Of a DNA stretch of 28,676 nt, positions 20,635 to 28,676 are shown in pieces. The position numbers were made by a program, and so were the translations under genes. The stretch lies in IMG/VR virus record IMGVR_UViG_3300037488_001310, positions 1 to 28,676 of that record. One strand, given 5' to 3'. The notes below the pieces were generated by a model. The model made no database searches, was not told the origin of the DNA, and saw nothing but the letters and a program-made list of their open reading frames with translations. Position 1 is the stretch's first letter, and every line of letters begins with the position of its first letter. The stretch comes from a virus.

Positions 20635-23019
20635 ATGAGTGTAATAAGTTTTTTAGTATCATCAGGTTCAACATCAAATAATGCGTGTGAGATAGGTCCA
20701 TACTATTATGTTTACGCAAATTTAGCAGATGAAGCAACACAATGTGGTGGATGTTATTCAGGTGGATTAACTTGTTGGCCATGTCTACAAGCGAATGTAG
20801 ATACTCTCTTTATTGATAGTGGTTGCACCATACCAGTTCAAACAGGATACTATTCTAATCAATATGGTGCAGGTATTTATGCTACAGTTTTTACTATAAA
20901 TGGTTTATTACAATCAGGAGGTTTCCAAGGTTGTTCTGTATTTCCAACCCCAACTCCAACAGGAACATCACAAGCAGTTACTCCAACACAGACACCCACC
21001 AATACAGAAACTCCTACCAACACTCCAACCGTAACACAAACACCAAGTGTTACTCCAACGAATACTCCTACTCCATCTATAACACCATCTGTATCAGTTT
21101 CAAGTTTACCGAGTAGTGGGGTTAACTTTAAGAAGATTATTCAGGACTATCAAAAGTTAGCAGACTCACACAAACAAATTAACTCATTCGGTTCAGGTAA
21201 TTCTGACCAGTTATCTTATAAGACACAGACAAGAGATAAAGAGTTAAACACAACATTCAATCCTCCAATCTATCCATTGTTATTTGTTATCCCATCAAAG
21301 GTTGAGAATGATTTGGAATATAAGACATGGGACTTTAATACAATTGTTGCTGATGTTCTTGAAAGAGATTTGGCTAACCAAGTTGATATCACATCAGACA
21401 CCTTACAAATATTACAAGACGTTATATCTCAATGGAGATTATCTGTTAGTGCAAAATTTGGAAACTATTATACGGATTACTTTGTTGATGAAGAAGTAAA
21501 CTGCACACCCTTCTTAGAGAAAGAAGATGATATGTTAAATGGTTGGAATGGTTATATCAGAATCAAAACAATGACCCCACTTAATAGATGTGCTGCGGCG
21601 TATCTACCATTCACAGGAACACCAATACAACATGTAAACGGAATCAACCTTAAAACATTCTATGAAGACTTTAAGTTATTAGCAGACCACCACAAACAAT
21701 TAAACTCATTTGGGTTTGGTGCTGTTGGGGATTTCCAATACTTAAATCAATCAAGAGACAAAGAAGAGAATCCAACATTCAACCCACCGATATATCCACT
21801 GTTATATGTCGTACCAAATGATGTTAGGCAGAAGTTTAACTACATGGAATATAGTTTTGATATTATTGTTGCTGATGTTGTTGAAAGAAGTTTATTTAAC
21901 CAAACAGATTTATTAAGTGATACCAATCAAATACTTGATGATATCATTTCTCAGTTTAGATTATCTGTTACTCAATCATTGGGGAACTTTAATGCTCTAT
22001 ATTATTTAGATAACCCAATTGTTTGCACACCGTTCTTGGAACAGTACGATGATATGTTGGGAGGATGGACTGCGACATTGAATATACAAGTAATGACACC
22101 ACTTGATAGATGTGATGCTGCGTTTGATTCATTCATTACTCCGACACCAACGGTTACTCCAACTAATACTCCATCACCAACAAGTAGTGAGACACCGACC
22201 CCTACACCAACAAATACTGAAACTCCAACACAAACGCCAACGAATACACAGACTCCAACAACTACAACAACATTAACGGCAACAGTAACTGAGACACCAA
22301 CTCAAACACAAACTCAAACACAAACTCCAACAACTACTCAGACACCAACTACAACATTAACATCTACGCCAACAAATACATCAACACCAACTAATACAAC
22401 TACGCCAACAAATACATCAACACCAACTAATACAACTACTCCAACAAATACATCAACACCAACTAATACACCAAGCGCAACACCACTTTCTTGTTGTGAT
22501 GAATTAATTTTTAGTGGTAAAAATTCATCATTCTCAGCATTCACTGGAACATATTATAAACAACCAATGGATGGCGGATATTATGGATATCTTGATGACT
22601 CACCAGCATTTACAGTTAAATGCACACAATTTAATGGATTATATTGGTCTGTTTGGAAAAGTATAAATAATGATGTGATTATTTTCTCTGAACAAAGTGT
22701 TACATGGAGAATAGTTGATAATCAATCTTCATTGATTAATTGTGGTACATTCCTTTCAGGATTCACATATCAAAATATAACAAATCAATCTGTTACAGAT
22801 TGTAATGGATTACAAGTTCCTGTTGATGTTAATGACTCAAACTATTCGTTATCATACTCAAATTGTAATTTTCCAATACCAACACAAACAACAACACCGA
22901 CAATTACATCCACACCAACCCCTTCTATTACCCCAAGTGGTGGTCTTCCATTACATTCAATTTGGAACACAAATGATAAACATTGGAATAGTGAAAATGA
23001 TACTTGGGATACAGTATAA
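20635..23019 (+). CDS. Multidomain tail protein: Cys-rich head, duplicated domain, Thr/Pro linkers, C-terminal adhesin-like part
   Basis: The 794-residue product begins ATGA over the preceding stop. Residues 1-100 form a Cys-rich domain ([20 protein letters not shown]). After a short TPT linker, two copies of a 160-residue domain follow: about 162-325 and 335-500. They share LADxHKQxNSFG, [10 protein letters not shown], IVADVxERxLxNQ, SDTxQILxDxISQ and CTPFLExxDDML. This unit resembles the tail-completion-like proteins of Bacteroidota phages. A 120-residue TPT linker leads to a Cys-containing beta domain (about 620-755), a third linker, and a Trp-rich end ([20 protein letters not shown]). A tail-tip or fibre protein that carries a doubled structural domain is the best guess. 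Confidence 0.65.
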   Translation: MSVISFLVSSGSTSNNACEIGPYYYVYANLADEATQCGGCYSGGLTCWPCLQANVDTLFIDSGCTIPVQTGYYSNQYGAGIYATVFTINGLLQSGGFQGCSVFPTPTPTGTSQAVTPTQTPTNTETPTNTPTVTQTPSVTPTNTPTPSITPSVSVSSLPSSGVNFKKIIQDYQKLADSHKQINSFGSGNSDQLSYKTQTRDKELNTTFNPPIYPLLFVIPSKVENDLEYKTWDFNTIVADVLERDLANQVDITSDTLQILQDVISQWRLSVSAKFGNYYTDYFVDEEVNCTPFLEKEDDMLNGWNGYIRIKTMTPLNRCAAAYLPFTGTPIQHVNGINLKTFYEDFKLLADHHKQLNSFGFGAVGDFQYLNQSRDKEENPTFNPPIYPLLYVVPNDVRQKFNYMEYSFDIIVADVVERSLFNQTDLLSDTNQILDDIISQFRLSVTQSLGNFNALYYLDNPIVCTPFLEQYDDMLGGWTATLNIQVMTPLDRCDAAFDSFITPTPTVTPTNTPSPTSSETPTPTPTNTETPTQTPTNTQTPTTTTTLTATVTETPTQTQTQTQTPTTTQTPTTTLTSTPTNTSTPTNTTTPTNTSTPTNTTTPTNTSTPTNTPSATPLSCCDELIFSGKNSSFSAFTGTYYKQPMDGGYYGYLDDSPAFTVKCTQFNGLYWSVWKSINNDVIIFSEQSVTWRIVDNQSSLINCGTFLSGFTYQNITNQSVTDCNGLQVPVDVNDSNYSLSYSNCNFPIPTQTTTPTITSTPTPSITPSGGLPLHSIWNTNDKHWNSENDTWDTV
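20944..21087 (+). repeat. Thr/Pro-coding linker 1 of the 794-residue gene
   Basis: Encodes TPTPTGTS and [16 protein letters not shown] units. It joins the Cys-rich head to the duplicated domain and shares unit types with the fibre gene at 4472. Confidence 0.75.
21118..22135 (+). repeat. Tandem domain duplication inside the 794-residue gene
   Basis: Two copies of a 160-residue domain (21118-21612 and 21640-22135). The proteins match well but the DNA has diverged at many third positions, so this is an old duplication within the gene. Confidence 0.8.
22139..22485 (+). repeat. Thr/Pro-coding linker 2 of the 794-residue gene
   Basis: About 350 bases of [15 protein letters not shown]-type units, almost G-free in places. 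The unit encoding [11 protein letters not shown] recurs at DNA level several times near 22380-22460. The reverse-strand frame here is an artefact. Confidence 0.8.
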
Positions 23020-23043
23020 AATTATAAAAACAAAAACTTAATA

Positions 23044-23826
23044 ATGAGCACATTAACAGGGCAAGCAATCAAAGATACCTACGAAGGATTACTAAAACTT
23101 GCAGATTCAACGACTGGTATAACTACTACCCCACAACAAATCCAAGATGGATTGGGGAATAACACAGGAATAAAAATAGCAACCAATTTTCTTACAGCAC
23201 CTAATGTATTAGGAGTACAAGATTACAAAGCCGATTACTATGGACTTGGTTTTAGTCCCGCAGGTACTCCGGGTGTTGCAAATACACAGAATATTATCAT
23301 AGCATCAATGTTTTATGATAATGGAACTTATGATTATTCTGCGATAACTTATAATATAGTAAGTGCAACAACATCAAGTGATGTTATAACTTGTGGATTT
23401 TATACTGGTCAATATGTCGACGGTGCTGGATTTGCTCCATATCAACTTATTCAATCAGGTATAACATTAACTACCAATTCAACAGGAATTAAAGTGACAA
23501 CACTACCATCAACATTATCTTTTAGCGGTTATGGACCTGGTTATTATTTTTGGGTGTTTAAAATATCGAATGGAGGTGTGACCCCAACAGTAAGAATGAC
23601 AGTAGGTACTTCCCAAGTAAACTCAATATCATCATCAAAACTTGGATATGTATTAAATGTAGCGGGAAACGGAGTTCAACTATCAGTTAAAGGAACAAAT
23701 AACCCTGTCATTGCTTACTCAGGTTTAACTAATTTTCAAACAAGTTATTCTTCATCAGATGTTAGAACATTCTCAACAACTGTCACACCACCATCATACG
23801 GGTTTGCATTAAACACAATTAAATAA
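23044..23826 (+). CDS. Tail appendage protein with conserved phage N-terminus
   Basis: The 260-residue product starts TGQAIKDTYEGLLKLADSTT, then PQQIQDGLGNNTGIKIATNF: the I-K-D-T-Y-x-x-L-L...Q-x-x-D-G-x-G phrase opens many Bacteroidota phage fibre or baseplate proteins. The rest is Ser/Thr/Gly-rich beta structure (SGYGPGYYFWVFKISNGGV), which looks like a trimeric or jelly-roll appendage. A helical phrase is absent. It lies 24 bases after the 794-residue gene, in the same direction. A minor tail or host-recognition role is likely. Confidence 0.6.
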   Translation: MSTLTGQAIKDTYEGLLKLADSTTGITTTPQQIQDGLGNNTGIKIATNFLTAPNVLGVQDYKADYYGLGFSPAGTPGVANTQNIIIASMFYDNGTYDYSAITYNIVSATTSSDVITCGFYTGQYVDGAGFAPYQLIQSGITLTTNSTGIKVTTLPSTLSFSGYGPGYYFWVFKISNGGVTPTVRMTVGTSQVNSISSSKLGYVLNVAGNGVQLSVKGTNNPVIAYSGLTNFQTSYSSSDVRTFSTTVTPPSYGFALNTIK

Positions 23827-23827
23827 G

Positions 23828-24400
23828 ATGTACGAATTAACTGAGGAAGCATTACAGAAACTTGGAACTCTGTTCGTCAAAATGATGAAAGAGAAAATTA
23901 AGGAAAAGATTTATCCTTATGGTAATCCTGAAAGGGATAGAGGGGATAAGTATGCATCAGGTAATTTATACAACTCATTGACTGCTACGGTAATGCCGAA
24001 TGGGGATGACTTTGAACTTGTTATAACATACGCAGATTATTTCAAGTATGTTAATGAAGGTAGAAGACCTGAAAGGAAAAAAGTTCCATTAACTGCACTT
24101 CTTGAATGGATTAAGATTAGAGGGATAAAACCAAAGGGTTACAAAGGTCGTGGAAGACCAAGTAAATCAGGACAATTAAGTATGGCGTTTGCAATTCAAA
24201 CAAACATATACAAGTATGGTATTCGTCCTGCTAATATTTATGATAAAGGATTAGATTCTTTGGAAGCAATTTTTCAGAATCCACCACCTGAATTACAACA
24301 AGCATACACGGATTTATATGCCGCAATTGAAAACGATATTGTAAACTTTGTTGACGCAAACATCGTGAGTAAAGAAATAGAAAAAATAACATTCGACTAA
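23828..24400 (+). CDS. HK97-gp10-like tail completion protein
   Basis: The 190-residue product has a long N-terminal helix (EALQKLGTLFVKMMKEKIKE), then NLYNSLTATVMPNGDDFELV, a beta hairpin typical of HK97-gp10/tail-completion proteins, followed by YADYFKYVNEGRRPERKKVP: the 'Y-x-x-x-V-x-x-G' phrase marks the family. A helical domain with a Lys/Arg loop and a C-terminal helix follows. Coupled to its neighbours: it starts one base after the preceding stop, and the next ATG overlaps its stop as TAATG. Works at the head-tail joint. Confidence 0.7.
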   Translation: MYELTEEALQKLGTLFVKMMKEKIKEKIYPYGNPERDRGDKYASGNLYNSLTATVMPNGDDFELVITYADYFKYVNEGRRPERKKVPLTALLEWIKIRGIKPKGYKGRGRPSKSGQLSMAFAIQTNIYKYGIRPANIYDKGLDSLEAIFQNPPPELQQAYTDLYAAIENDIVNFVDANIVSKEIEKITFD

Positions 24401-26052
24401 TGAGTTTAAATTTAACGATAAGACAGATGCCATTGGAGGTGACTCCAACTCACTCGGACCACACATGGAATGTGGTGATGGGTGATTATAGTGCATACAC
24501 AGATATTAGATTGGTGGTAGATATCTATTCCAATCCATACTTGAATGATTCAGGTTCAACACAAACATCAGGAAGAGTTGCGAGACTATTAGTCCCACCA
24601 AATCAGTTTGGTAATTGTATCTTCAATGTGGAGACAATCATCTATAACTTGGTTGAAGCCAATCCAAGAAACTTGAATATGAATCCTGGTGCTACATCAG
24701 GAACAGCAACAACAAATCCTTATAATGTTTTAGTTGCGAACTCACAAACAACTGAGGTAACACTCAACACAAACCAAGCAACAATCAATAATGATAGGAT
24801 ATCCACAATAGCGTTTTCTAACGGATTTAACGGAGGGTACGAAGGTTTTGAAAACATATATCACATCAACGAATATCGTTGTATTTTCGGGGTGCAATAC
24901 ACTACTACGGGGACATCATCAACTTGTTTATCAGCACAATCTGAAACTGTTGTAATAATCCCCACAAATTACTCAGCATACACATCTTACACAGGTGGGA
25001 CATTATCATTAACGGATGCGTCAAACCAACCGTATGGTGTAATGATTTATCCTGGTGTTCAAGAGAACAAATTCTTATCAAACAAATATTATTATTCAGG
25101 TAATAACTTGAATGGACAATACAACTATCTTAATACTCAGGTTTATGGTTACCAAATGTCTCTATCACAACCTGGTGAATTCATGGGAACATTTGGAGTA
25201 GAGACAATACCAATGACCATATTTAATTCACAGGTATATCAAACAAGATTTAGAACACACTATTACAAATGTCCAATCGTTCTTCCATTTATGTATGGAA
25301 AGAATCCTATGTATGACAACTCACAAATTGTTAAAGGTGTGAACTACTTACAAAAGTCACAAGGTAACGGACAATACAATTACGATACGGTTCAAACTCA
25401 AACAATAGATTTCACATCGAGAGGTGGACAGAATTCTTATCTATCACAAAGGATAGCATACTCAGTATTCAAACAGAATCCTGTAATCAGAACACAGAGT
25501 GATGTAGCAATATTCTTAACAAACAATTGTAATTCAATTGACTATGATACAAATGGTGTATCAGAAATCGTTCAGTATAAAATGGTTGGGGAAGAATGCT
25601 TTAATGACCCTGTATCGTTTCTGTTTTTAAATCGTAATGGCGTATGGGATACATTCACGTTCACAAAGAAATACGAAAAGAGATACAACGTAAATAAGAA
25701 AACTTATTCAAGTCAAAAGTCATTGAATGTTCAATGGTGGAATAGACAATCATACGACCAAGGCGAACAAACATTCTATGGTGACGCACAGGAATTAGTT
25801 ACAGTTGATTCAGGATTCGTTCAACAAAATGATGCGGGTATCATTGAAGAATTATTGATGTCCCCTTATGTTTATATGATGATGAACAACTGGTTACCAG
25901 AAGGTAACGAACCTTTAATCTATCCATACCTAATACCTTGTACCGTTGAAAATAAAGAAGTGAAACAATACATTCAAAAGTATGTTAGAATATTCCAATA
26001 TACAATTGAGTTAAAACAAGTTCCTTACAGACAATTTATATTACCATTCTAA
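24400..26052 (+). CDS. Large tail structural protein, unknown
   Basis: The 550-residue product is beta-rich and Asn/Tyr/Gln-rich (TIRQMPLEVTPTHSDHTWNV, then YNLVEANPRNLNMNPGATSG). The C-terminal part has VQWWNRQSYDQGEQTFYGDA and the closing IQKYVRIFQYTIELKQVPYR. No signal or membrane segment. Similar proteins stand before the large tail protein in Bacteroidota phages, from memory, but no function is fixed. A distal tail or baseplate hub role is inferred from place. Start overlaps the preceding stop by one base (TAATG); stop lies one base before the next ATG. Confidence 0.6.
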   Translation: MSLNLTIRQMPLEVTPTHSDHTWNVVMGDYSAYTDIRLVVDIYSNPYLNDSGSTQTSGRVARLLVPPNQFGNCIFNVETIIYNLVEANPRNLNMNPGATSGTATTNPYNVLVANSQTTEVTLNTNQATINNDRISTIAFSNGFNGGYEGFENIYHINEYRCIFGVQYTTTGTSSTCLSAQSETVVIIPTNYSAYTSYTGGTLSLTDASNQPYGVMIYPGVQENKFLSNKYYYSGNNLNGQYNYLNTQVYGYQMSLSQPGEFMGTFGVETIPMTIFNSQVYQTRFRTHYYKCPIVLPFMYGKNPMYDNSQIVKGVNYLQKSQGNGQYNYDTVQTQTIDFTSRGGQNSYLSQRIAYSVFKQNPVIRTQSDVAIFLTNNCNSIDYDTNGVSEIVQYKMVGEECFNDPVSFLFLNRNGVWDTFTFTKKYEKRYNVNKKTYSSQKSLNVQWWNRQSYDQGEQTFYGDAQELVTVDSGFVQQNDAGIIEELLMSPYVYMMMNNWLPEGNEPLIYPYLIPCTVENKEVKQYIQKYVRIFQYTIELKQVPYRQFILPF

Positions 26053-26053
26053 T

Positions 26054-28676
26054 ATGCTGAGAATTCTTACAATCGTTAATAACGAAAACATATTTCTTGA
26101 TTTATACAAGAACGAACCGGTGTTGTTATCACTATCGTTCGCAGAGTTACAAGACATCACAAAAAAGAATTCTAACTATTCTAAAGCATTCTCATTACCT
26201 GGTTCAAAGAAAAACAACCTCGTATTTAATTTCTTCTATGAGTTAAATTCTATCCCTACAACCTTTGACCCCAACAGTAAATTTGAAGCATCTCTATTAT
26301 GGGATGGTTATGAGATTATGACGGGTTACATTAGATTAAATGGTGTAACAATTGCTGATGGTGAAATTATCTATCAGGTTACATTCTACAATCAGGTGGG
26401 AGATTTGATGGCAAACATTGGTGACAAGTTCTTATATGACTTGGACCTATCTTGTTTATCACATCCTTATTCTTTGGATGTTATTTTAGAATCACAAGTT
26501 GACCCCAACTTATTTCCATTGACCGGTTCAACAAACTATTCTTATCAGAACGGAAAGACAATGTGGGGTTTATACAATATCGGTTATCAGTATTCAGGAA
26601 CGAATACAACCACAGTTCAATCAGACATAACACCTTTGGTTCAATTCTCACCAACCTTCTCAGGAACGGTTTATAACCCTGTTCCAGGAAACTTTGATTT
26701 CTCAGGAACACCTGTTCATGACTACTACTTTAAACCATCTATTCAGATTAAAGAATTATACGAACAAATTGTTAATCAAGCAGGTTATAATCTACAATCT
26801 GATTTCTTTGATACAGCCTATTTTAAAAGATATTATCTACCATTAAAGTTTGTGGATGAAACAATCTATTCAAGGAACGCAATCCCTGCCTGTTTCGCAT
26901 TTATAAACGATTTTATTGATGTTGTTGGTGGAGGTGGAACAGGATATGTTAATCCATCAGAGAATGTTCAATGTAATGCGTTAGGTTGGGCAACTGATGG
27001 TAGTTCATTTACAATCCCATCAGGTAATACAGGAATATACACATTCAACTTTAATTTTACATTACAACCATTCACCGCTTGTGACCCTGACACTTATGGT
27101 GACGCAAACAATATAGCCTTTTATTTATATGATGGAACAAACACAATAGAATTATACCAAACAAGATATTGTGATACAGTTCCACAACAAGTTTCATTTG
27201 TTCAAAGAATTAATGTTACAGGGAATACTCAACTTGAATTTTATTTTTCAGGATTAAACATTGATATATCAAGTTACAATCAGTCCATCGTTAATGGTCC
27301 AAGATTTATTCCTGATGGAGCAATCATTGACTACAATATTGAGTTCCCACCAAACGATTACAAACAATTAGATTTCATTACATCAATTAATAAGATGTTT
27401 AATTTAATTGTTGTTCCAAATCCAGACAAACCAAACAATTTAATTGTTGAACCCATCGTTGATTACATAGGTACAGGTGAGTTATTAGATTGGACAACCA
27501 AAGTAGATTTTAATCAGAACCAAAACTTATATCCAACATCATCATTATTAAATGGAACATTGGAATATGAATTTAAGTTGGACCAAGATTATGCCAACCA
27601 AGATTTCAAGGGACAAGTAAACAGAGTATTCGGAACAGACAAGTTCCAATTGGGATTACAATACAAAGACACAACAACAAAGTTTGATTTTATATTCTCA
27701 TCTCCAATTGATATTACGATTGATAACTCTGTGGTATCTCTATTAACTTTAAACTCCATGTCTAAGTTAAAACAGATTGATATTTCGGGGGTTACACAAC
27801 AAACCTTCGTACCATTCAAGATACTACCGAAAGTCGTTTTTAGAGGTCTTACATTACCAAATGATAACTATGGATTCTTAGCCAACGCATCGGTAACAAC
27901 AGCAATAACAAATTGTAATAGTGGTTATACAATTAACGTAACCACAGCAGGTTATATCAAGTATAATGATTGTAATGGAAACACATCATACCAATATGTT
28001 AATACAGGTTCTCAATCAGTTGGAGGTGGGACTTGTATAAATCCAACCACAGTCAACGCAGGTTTTCCATTAGCAAACATTGCCAGTTTTACAACAACAT
28101 CATCAGGAACGGCTTGTACGAGTATCGTAAATCAATCAGCATTCCAACAATGGTATTTAAATGGTGGTTCACAAGATAGATTCCAAAACATTAATAGATT
28201 CACAACCTATCCGTTTAACTACAATAACTTTTCACACTACATAAATTACAGAGGTGAGGACCAATCAAATGTAACCCCACAGGAATATGTGTTTGACTCA
28301 GAAGATTTATACAACATCTATTACGAACCTTATGTAAATGATATTACAAGTGAAGAGAACAAAATCTATTCCGCAAAGGTTTATCTATACCCACAAGATA
28401 TTCAAAGATTAAATTGGAATGAGAAAATTATTATTGCTAACACACCATTTAGAATTAATAAGATAACAAACTTTAACGCACTTGAACCAACACTATGTGA
28501 TGTTGAATTCGTTAAGTTAACAAAAGATTATACCCCACATAGAAAATTTTATTATGAATTACTTTCTTGTGGTAGTGGTGCGACAAAACATTCCAATTCA
28601 GATTTGATGTATAACTTATACGCATACATTGGAAACTATGTTACATTATACGAAGATGATTTAACTCCTTTGGGTT
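26054..28676 (+). CDS. Large tail protein, 3' end beyond the window (partial)
   Basis: ATG 26054 opens a frame without stop to the right edge: 874 codons are visible. The N-terminal part (FAELQDITKKNSNYSKAFSL, then PGSKKNNLVFNFFYE, YNQVGDLMANIGDKF) is the mark of a large tail protein widespread in Bacteroidota phages, with the K-x-x-x-Y-S-K-x-F-x-L-P-G-x-K-K-N-N phrase. From about residue 610 a separate module appears with a YNDCNGNTSYQYV segment and paired cysteines, a fold inserted into many tail proteins of this group. The final part (YLYPQDIQRLNWNEKI) resumes the main body. Role: tail tip or baseplate, by position. Confidence 0.7.
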   Translation, partial: MLRILTIVNNENIFLDLYKNEPVLLSLSFAELQDITKKNSNYSKAFSLPGSKKNNLVFNFFYELNSIPTTFDPNSKFEASLLWDGYEIMTGYIRLNGVTIADGEIIYQVTFYNQVGDLMANIGDKFLYDLDLSCLSHPYSLDVILESQVDPNLFPLTGSTNYSYQNGKTMWGLYNIGYQYSGTNTTTVQSDITPLVQFSPTFSGTVYNPVPGNFDFSGTPVHDYYFKPSIQIKELYEQIVNQAGYNLQSDFFDTAYFKRYYLPLKFVDETIYSRNAIPACFAFINDFIDVVGGGGTGYVNPSENVQCNALGWATDGSSFTIPSGNTGIYTFNFNFTLQPFTACDPDTYGDANNIAFYLYDGTNTIELYQTRYCDTVPQQVSFVQRINVTGNTQLEFYFSGLNIDISSYNQSIVNGPRFIPDGAIIDYNIEFPPNDYKQLDFITSINKMFNLIVVPNPDKPNNLIVEPIVDYIGTGELLDWTTKVDFNQNQNLYPTSSLLNGTLEYEFKLDQDYANQDFKGQVNRVFGTDKFQLGLQYKDTTTKFDFIFSSPIDITIDNSVVSLLTLNSMSKLKQIDISGVTQQTFVPFKILPKVVFRGLTLPNDNYGFLANASVTTAITNCNSGYTINVTTAGYIKYNDCNGNTSYQYVNTGSQSVGGGTCINPTTVNAGFPLANIASFTTTSSGTACTSIVNQSAFQQWYLNGGSQDRFQNINRFTTYPFNYNNFSHYINYRGEDQSNVTPQEYVFDSEDLYNIYYEPYVNDITSEENKIYSAKVYLYPQDIQRLNWNEKIIIANTPFRINKITNFNALEPTLCDVEFVKLTKDYTPHRKFYYELLSCGSGATKHSNSDLMYNLYAYIGNYVTLYEDDLTPLG

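Noticed and set aside
1-28676. tRNA genes
   Set aside because: The few intergenic gaps were read for acceptor stems, T-loop and anticodon patterns and none was seen; a tRNAscan run would be decisive.

Overview
The window is one stretch of a tailed double-stranded DNA phage (or prophage) whose host is very probably a member of the Bacteroidota, most likely a flavobacterium-like, AT-rich one. The case rests on three things. The structural genes are of types seen mainly in Bacteroidota phages (XkdF-type head protease, PBSX-type portal, LamG-tipped fibre, large tail protein with a K-F-x-L-P-G-x-K-K-N-N motif). Starts lack Shine-Dalgarno sequences and have A-rich leaders. Many genes carry the Bacteroidota promoter, TTTG then 19-21 bases then TAnnTTTG. 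No lysis, integrase, polymerase or helicase gene is visible, and a gene is cut at each end, so this is part of a larger genome. Almost everything reads on the + strand; the one exception is a zinc-finger gene near 16 kb. LAYOUT: 0-10 kb is the head module: protease/minor-head fusion, scaffold-like protein, HK97-fold capsid, a tail-tube-like protein, a long Thr/Pro-linker fibre, portal, connector, a membrane-anchored coiled coil, a Dps-like four-helix protein and a Cys-rich protein. 10.05-10.26 kb holds a candidate structured RNA and a strong terminator. 10.26-12.65 kb carries an IbrA/IbrB pair (PAPS-reductase-like plus ParB-like) with small flanking genes. 12.65-15.75 kb is a block of tiny unknown genes, most with their own Bacteroidota-type promoter, including a small lipoprotein. 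15.75-16.33 kb has the reverse-strand gene, a symmetrical divergent promoter region and a G-rich leader. 16.3-19.85 kb is a regulatory and packaging module: winged-helix-like protein, sigma-like factor, small terminase, basic small proteins, large terminase. 19.9-28.7 kb is the tail module: a frameshifted chaperone candidate, a 794-residue multidomain protein with a duplicated domain, an appendage protein, an HK97-gp10-like protein and two large tail proteins. CONTROL: there appear to be two promoter classes. Class I is the host-type TTTG/TAnnTTTG, used by the small-gene block and often lying inside the 3' end of the gene before it. Class II is TATATTTA, placed exactly 5 bases before ATG at four operon heads and 5 bases before the first G of the candidate structured RNA. 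If the RNA starts where its helix starts, class II messages are leaderless. Class II boxes mostly lack the -33 TTTG, and a sigma-like protein is encoded in the window, so a phage-specific promoter system is a reasonable hypothesis. All function calls come from reading the sequence and from memory of protein families; no database search was run.
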